A stretch of DNA of 64,000 nt, taken from assembly GCA_963932465.1 (NCBI GenBank), contig OZ010790.1, forward strand, positions 350,015,087 through 350,079,086. The letters are read 5' to 3'. Source of the stretch: Maratus speciosus (lineage: Eukaryota > Arthropoda > Arachnida > Araneae > Salticidae). Of the stretch, positions 59,401 to 64,000 are shown one piece after another. Numbering within the stretch: the stretch's first letter is position 1; each line of letters opens with the position of its first letter. Under the pieces are notes generated by a model, which did no database searches, was not told where the DNA came from, and saw only the letters and a list, made by a program, of their open reading frames with translations. A program made the position numbers and the translations under genes.

Positions 59401-59544
59401 ATATATATATATATATAAATTTTGAACGGAGGGTGGTTTCGGGGTCTGGGGGTCATGATCGATGAAAATATACCAAAATTTTTTGAAATCGCTTTCCTCC
59501 GAACGGCTGCAATAGGTAGCTTTTTTGTAAAGAAAGCTACCTAA
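58676..59544 (+). repeat. Duplicated 3' terminal module
   Basis: The last satellite part plus a (TA)n run, a GAACGGAGGGTGGTTTCGGG segment and the AGGTAGC hairpin end occur twice in tandem, ending at 59140 and 59544. The element therefore has two consecutive terminators. The second copy is shorter between the satellite and the TA run. Confidence 0.88.
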
Positions 59545-60379
59545 TGAAGTTCTAAAATTAGAAATAGAATGTTGCCTGGTTTGACTCCGTCGCCCCCGTT
59601 ATGTCGACGCCTTTAACCCCCTGGCCCCTAACTGGAACCCTAGTTTAACGAGTCTCTTGAGTTCGTAAAGATCATATAATTGTAAAGAATCTTAATAAAC
59701 CTTGTAAGATTTATATTGCCAAGGATTTTATTTCTGAAAAGTTTTTAATTTAGTGTCCAATATTCCCTTGTCAAATAACTTAATTTTTTCAAAAATTAAA
59801 TGTATGACGGGTGACATAAAAGAACACAACACCTGTTAAAACAAATATGAAATGTCCTGGACATATACACAGACTTCACTGGCACGAAATAAGCAATACG
59901 ATATGTTTCTATCACTTATTTGTTTTCATTTTATCCTATTTAATTGCTCTGATTAATTAGGATAAAAAAATGTTACCAAATTAGTGATGGAAATTTGCCT
60001 GGTTTGACCCCGACGTTCCCTATAAGTCTGCTGTTATGGTGGCACCTACCAGATACACATAGCTCCTACCTGATATTTTTACAGGTCGCTTGGGTTCATG
60101 AAGGTCATATAATTGCAAAGACAATTAATAAACTTTGTAAAATTCATATTGTCAAGAATTTGTTTTATGAAAAAGTTCTCAGTTTAGTGTCCAGTCAAAT
60201 AACACCATTTCTTTTTTAAATTAACTATATGACATTTGGCATACTTAACAGCATCTTCAGATGTATTAAATTTATACTACAAATGCAGGAATTTACTAAC
60301 GGCAGTGGATTAGCACTTTTGTTAGTAGTTTTTAGTTACATATACTAATATCCCGTTCTGACCAGTGCAGTTAACAGTC

Positions 60380-60790
60380 TCAACTTACTTTTTTGAAACG
60401 GGCACCTGCAACTGGACTTGACTTCTCTATTACTACAGTGTTTGAGAACATTAACTCGATTAATATTAAGTGCCTTACTAACGCTAGTCTGAAAGAGGTT
60501 TCAAAGAGCTATCAGGATTGGTTTGTAGATCACTACAAACCAAAACACTAAGAGACGAAATATTTTTTGATGAATACATAGTAAAACACATATGAACATG
60601 AATGTACTGATGATGCGAAAGCAATGATGGGCCACAATGCAAGAGACATTGCAAAAATTTAACAAATGACAAAGAACTATAACACCACCTAATTTCGCTC
60701 TTTATACTAGATATACGCTATCCCCGAGAAAATGTCTTCTGAACTTATGAAAAGGTTGAATGAGGCCATTAACACTAGATCACCCGGAAA
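60380..60790 (+). pseudogene. hAT transposase catalytic-region relic
   Basis: The segment 60597-60660 reads ECTDDAKAMMGHNARDIAKI, matching the CTDGA-AM-G box that holds a catalytic aspartate of hAT transposases (Asp codon 60609-60611). About 100 bases later PEKMSSELMKRLNEAIN matches the following conserved KMP-EL--VL-E-IK segment. Stops and shifts separate the parts. It lies inside the hAT, so with the BED finger it identifies the original gene as plus-strand. Confidence 0.7.
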
Positions 60791-60799
60791 TTTTACTCA

Positions 60800-61607
60800 A
60801 CGTTTATAAAAATACTTCACCACCAGAATTTTTATTAAAAACCACTCAACTTAATTATTTTACTTAGTTCTCTGTGTTCGGTATTTAATTTATTTTACGA
60901 AGAAATTTCTGGCTCGGGTCGACATTTAATCATTTGGTCGCGGGAGGGTTAATTTCAGTGAAACACGAAGTCTTCATTGATTTGATATCTGATAGGAAAT
61001 TAACACCAAATATACAACAACCGGTTATTCAGTGCTACCAAATGAAAATATTTAGATTCGAACCAGAATTTTTTTTTATAAAATAACGAAAATATAAATC
61101 AAACAGAAATAACTTGCATAGAAAAGTAAATAATTTAAATAAAAATTCTGGCCTAAAATATTTTTATAAGACTTGGGTAAAATTCTTCGTACATTTAGTG
61201 TTAAAGATCTTACTTTAAAACCAAAACGAAATACAGTAGTCTTTTTAATGCAGAACCAAACATTCGCTTGACATTACTATCAAATGACCCGAATTCAGAC
61301 ATTTGTACAAAACAATACAATCACATTAAACATTTATGCGTTATTGTTCGTTACTCTAATAATGTAAAATGTTACGAATTTCTGAGTTTTTGGAGGTTTT
61401 TAAGTATGTAAACTTTTGACAATTCCATCTGTATTGGAGGTAATTGAAAATAAATTCAGTGCTCTGGTAAAAGTTTCAGAATATAATTTTATTTCTGGGA
61501 CAATGCACAATTTGAGATTACTATTCATTCCCACTTACTGTGCTCAGTAGCAATGCACTTAAAAAATCTTACCTTCACACACAGGGCGCGTTAGGCTTCT
61601 TCAGGGG
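60800..61607. other. 3' non-coding part of the hAT
   Basis: A+T-rich; the C-terminal transposase part could not be followed. It ends in the CGCGAGTC...GGGAACCACTG terminus. Confidence 0.5.
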
Positions 61608-61677
61608 CCCCATCATAGAAATTCATTCTAAAAAAGGCACCGCGAGTCAAAAAGTTTGGGAACCACTGGTATATATA

Positions 61678-63499
61678 CAAGGTGACCATAATTGAACTGG
61701 CGGTACTCAGAGTGTTCTGTAGCGCGATCTAATTGCAAGATTGGGCAAAAAGTTTGTAGGAAGATTAAACAAGACGGGGGGACGAAGGATACCGCGAAAA
61801 AAAAAATAGTTCCAAATGTCACCGCCAGGGGTATGTGTGGTGCTGTGTATTCGAAAAAGAGAGTTTCAAAAAAGAAGAATCAATACTGAAATAAAATTAC
61901 CGTTTATGTAGCACTTTCAACTCACGTTCGATGTGGCCGCCGTTTTGTGGACCACATATGGCATTCTGTGCGCAGCATTTACAACAGCAGAGAATAACAT
62001 GTCTGCAGGAATCACCCGTACATTTCGCGATATGTTATCCTTCAACGCAGCCAGGTCCTGGACACCTCCGTGATAGACTTTGGACTTTAGGTAACCCCAT
62101 AGCCAAAAGTTGCAGGGTGAAGATCAGGCGACGAAGGTGGCCATGCAGTTGGAAAACAGCGGCTAATGACTTTTTCTGTTGTGAATTTCTGTCGTAGAAG
62201 CTGCTGCACCCGCAAAGCAATATGTGGAGGGGCTCTATCTTGCATAAAAATTATTTTCTCAGGGCACTGTCTTTGCTGAGGTGCCGGAATAACAAAGTTG
62301 TTTAGCCTTTTGAAGATATATATCTCCGGTAACAGAACAAGTTAAGGTCCTGTCGGAGTAATGTTCTCATAGAAGAATGGACCTATGGTCATATCTACTG
62401 GGAAACCACACCAAACAGTTATCTTTGGTGAATGCAAAGGAATTTCTTTGAATGCTCTTGGTGACTTGTTATCCCAAATTCGGCAGTTCTGGGTATTTAC
62501 AGTTCCATTCAGGTAAAAGTGGGCCTAGTCTCCCCATAAGATTTTCCAGGGCCAAGCATCATCCAACTCCATTCTGGCAAGAAAAGTGAGAGCAAAAGTC
62601 AATCGCTTATCATGGTCAGTGTGACACAACTCTTGTACAGGGCTAATCTTGTACGGATAGAAGTGGATAATCTTTCGTAGGATTTTCATATCTTACAATA
62701 AGGCATATCCAGATTCCGAGGTATCCCAGGAGCGCTGGAAATGGTAGCAATATTTTCTGGTGCTCTGTCGACAATCGCCGTTGCCACTTCTTTGATTGTA
62801 TCCCCGTGATACAGGTTTTCGTCCTCTGTCTAACTGAACATTTAGAGAACCTGTTTCTCAAACTTCTCAATCGTTGCTTTTAAACACTTAACTGACAAAG
62901 GACCATTACTGTTATGAATTTGTTTGTGGTTTCTAAAAGCACGAAGAGCGGCTGGCGCATTGTACTGGTTGAGGTAAAAGAATCTGACTAGTAGATCTCG
63001 CTCGACTAAAGAAGGAGACATTATAAAAGATAACTTTCAATGAAATTGCTTCTAACAGTAGCACATTACCTTTTAAAGCCGAACAAGCTTGAACTGGATC
63101 AAAAGATGTAACGTGAAATTTGAATAAAGAACTTCTTCTTCTGCTGTTGCTTTCTTTGGGGCTCTGTAAGTGACATTGCAGATAAAGAAACTTTTCATTG
63201 TTTATGAAAATGTTTAGGTTTTTATAAACTGTTGCCATTTTGAGCTTGGATTAAATTGCTAAATTCGTTAAATAAGCGGTAATTTTTTCAGTATTCATTA
63301 TTCATTTTTTGAAACTCTCTTTTTCGAATACACAGCGCCACATATTCCACTGGCGGTGATTTTTGGAACTATTTTTTTCGCGTAATCCTTCGTCCTCCGT
63401 CTTGTTTAATCTTCCTACAAAATTTGGCGCCATTCTCGCAATTAGAACGCGCTACAGAACACTCTGAGTACCTTCAGTTTAATTATAGCCACCACCTTG
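61678..63499 (-). mobile_element. Mariner-type transposon with about 235 bp TIRs
   Basis: CAAGGTGACCATAATTGAAC at the left and its near reverse complement ending CACCACCTTG at the right, with TA on both sides. The left TA (61676-61677) overlaps the last base of the hAT target duplication. The arms share GTACTCAGAGTGTTCTGTAG, AAGATTAAACAAGACGG, GTCACCGCCAG and AAAAAGAGAGTTTCAAAAA. The transposase relic is on the minus strand. Confidence 0.88.
61925..63235 (-). pseudogene. DUF4817-type mariner transposase, heavily broken
   Basis: Minus-strand reading in several frames gives, in order, APAALRAFRNHKQIH and KFEKQ (DNA-binding part), EVATAIVDRAPENIAT, and DDAWPWKILW followed by GD-stop-AHFYLNGTVNTQNCRIW (around 62560-62480). 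Then come TVWCGFPVDMTIGPFFYE, IFMQDRAPPHIALRVQQLLR (second D) and WPPSSPDLHPATFGYG (third D region, about 62080). The sequence ends near 61930. The glutamate after the first catalytic aspartate is replaced by a stop. This is a different subgroup from the element at 28915-31883. Confidence 0.85.
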
Positions 63500-63501
63500 T
63501 A

Positions 63502-64000
63502 TAGTTATATATATACTTCCAAGAATCTTGGAAAGAATAATGTGCAGTGAAAAGTATTTGATTAAATAGTATAATTAAAAATAATAGAATTTTTTTATGT
63601 TTTAATTTAACTTTTTAGAGATTTTGAAAGGCACATTGATTTGATGAGTCGATGCTGTATGGGCTGTCTTAAACATTCCAAAGTATGTAATATCTAGTTC
63701 AACCTTGTTTGGATAAGATTCCTTCAATTTCCACAATTTCTCATGACATCGTTCAAATTCGTCTAAAGCAACTATCTGTAAAAATGTAATGTTGGACAAT
63801 GCATAGGATGCTTTCTCCCATTCCACCTAAGTAACAACGAATAGTAGCGAATTGTAACATTGTCCTATTTTTAGGACAGCCTGTATCAATGAAACTAAAA
63901 AGAATTTTGGTTTATTTTATTTCATTTTATGGGTATACATAGACTTAGAGAAACTCATATTTAAGATTTTATAAAAATATATTAATTTGTGCAATGCTTG
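63502..64000. other. Right edge, possible end of another mariner
   Basis: A minus-strand ORF at 63602-63826 (FERCHEKLWKLKESYPNKVE) is unrecognised. Just beyond it AGGACAGCCTGTA (63873-63885) resembles a mariner-type terminus, reverse complement TACAGGCTGTCCT. No partner end lies in the window. Confidence 0.3.

Larger units (their letters stand above)
56634..59544 (+). mobile_element. Helentron-like element with 327 bp satellite core
   Basis: It begins TCCTTCCGGCCAGTGCCGGG, then GAGGTAGCTTTCATAAT, and ends with a hairpin AGGTAGC...GCTACCT followed by CTAA and T. The AGGTAGCTTTC near the 5' end is the inverse of the 3' hairpin arm, matching the subterminal inverted repeats of Helentrons. The 3' CTAA-T fits the CTRR-T rule. 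The target is known, because the hAT tandem unit at 59940-59990 shows the same place uninterrupted. Most of the length is a satellite (57011-58970). There is no Rep/helicase protein, so it is comparable to HINE/DINE-type non-autonomous elements. The exact 5' base is uncertain by a base or two. Confidence 0.75.
55608..61668 (+). mobile_element. hAT transposon, 6.06 kb including nested insertions
   Basis: The left end is CAGGTGTTCCCAAAGTGTGC; the right end, reverse-complemented, is CAGTGGTTCCCAAACTTTTT. GTATATAT stands on both sides (55600-55607 and 61669-61676), an exact 8-bp duplication, so the boundaries are firm. Removing the 279 bp MITE (56081-56359) and the Helentron-like element (56634-59544) leaves about 2.87 kb, a normal autonomous hAT size. 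Inside are a broken BED finger near the left and a broken catalytic region near 60600. A unit of about 420 bp is tandemly duplicated: 56470-56625 plus 59567-59830 against 59835-60235. Confidence 0.92.

Overview
The window looks like a gene-poor, A+T-rich eukaryotic region that is almost entirely transposable-element (TE) debris. The TE types point to an arthropod: a Penelope-like reverse transcriptase of Naiad type, IS630/Tc1/mariner transposases with the DUF4817-type helix-turn-helix, pogo/Tigger, hAT, Helitron and Helentron-like elements, and dense MITEs. A spider is the best guess, because the Penelope-like relic has in-frame TGA codons at sites where cysteine is expected, and selenocysteine-encoding Naiads are reported from spiders. 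I found no convincing host gene; one weak candidate exon lies at 32488-32703.

Layout, 1-25 kb. A broken Naiad-like RT (1-1200, minus) ends at a TA-rich microsatellite next to a long-TIR DNA element (1322-2256). A cluster of GGTAC-type MITEs follows (3.36-4.41 kb). A 2.33 kb block occurs twice in inverted orientation (9405-11736 and 17077-19409). A segment at about 12.26-22.28 kb is repeated after a 200-base gap at 22668-24318. The second copy lacks a 1.6 kb Helitron (12663-14267) and a roughly 7 kb composite insertion (14349-21322), so it serves as an empty-site record for both. MITEs with 5'-GGTAC ends and 8-bp target duplications recur throughout.

Layout, 25-48 kb. There is a 681 bp pogo/Tigger-like relic (27993-28673), then a nearly complete DUF4817-type mariner with terminal inverted repeats of about 790 bp (28915-31883) and three coding pieces in three frames. 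Palindromic shortened relatives of this family lie at 21515-21967 and 23280-24008. From 36.9 to 43.3 kb there are inverted and direct repeats, a GGTAC MITE with an exact 8-bp duplication, a GC-rich minisatellite of about 118 bp with two alternating unit types (39.84-40.80 kb), and a small hAT-type MITE.

Layout, 48-64 kb. An element with eight copies of a 15-bp GTTCACATGTGCCCC-type motif (48061-49423) is followed by a Tc1-like relic, a second pogo-like relic and a mariner relic carrying a nested MITE. A 6.06 kb hAT element (55608-61668) has an exact 8-bp target duplication. It contains a 279 bp MITE inside its BED-finger coding region and a 2.9 kb Helentron-like element made largely of a 327 bp satellite. 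Directly after it sits a degenerate minus-strand mariner (61678-63499). The window is best read as a stratified record of nested insertions. All statements rest on reading the sequence by eye; no search or alignment program was run.
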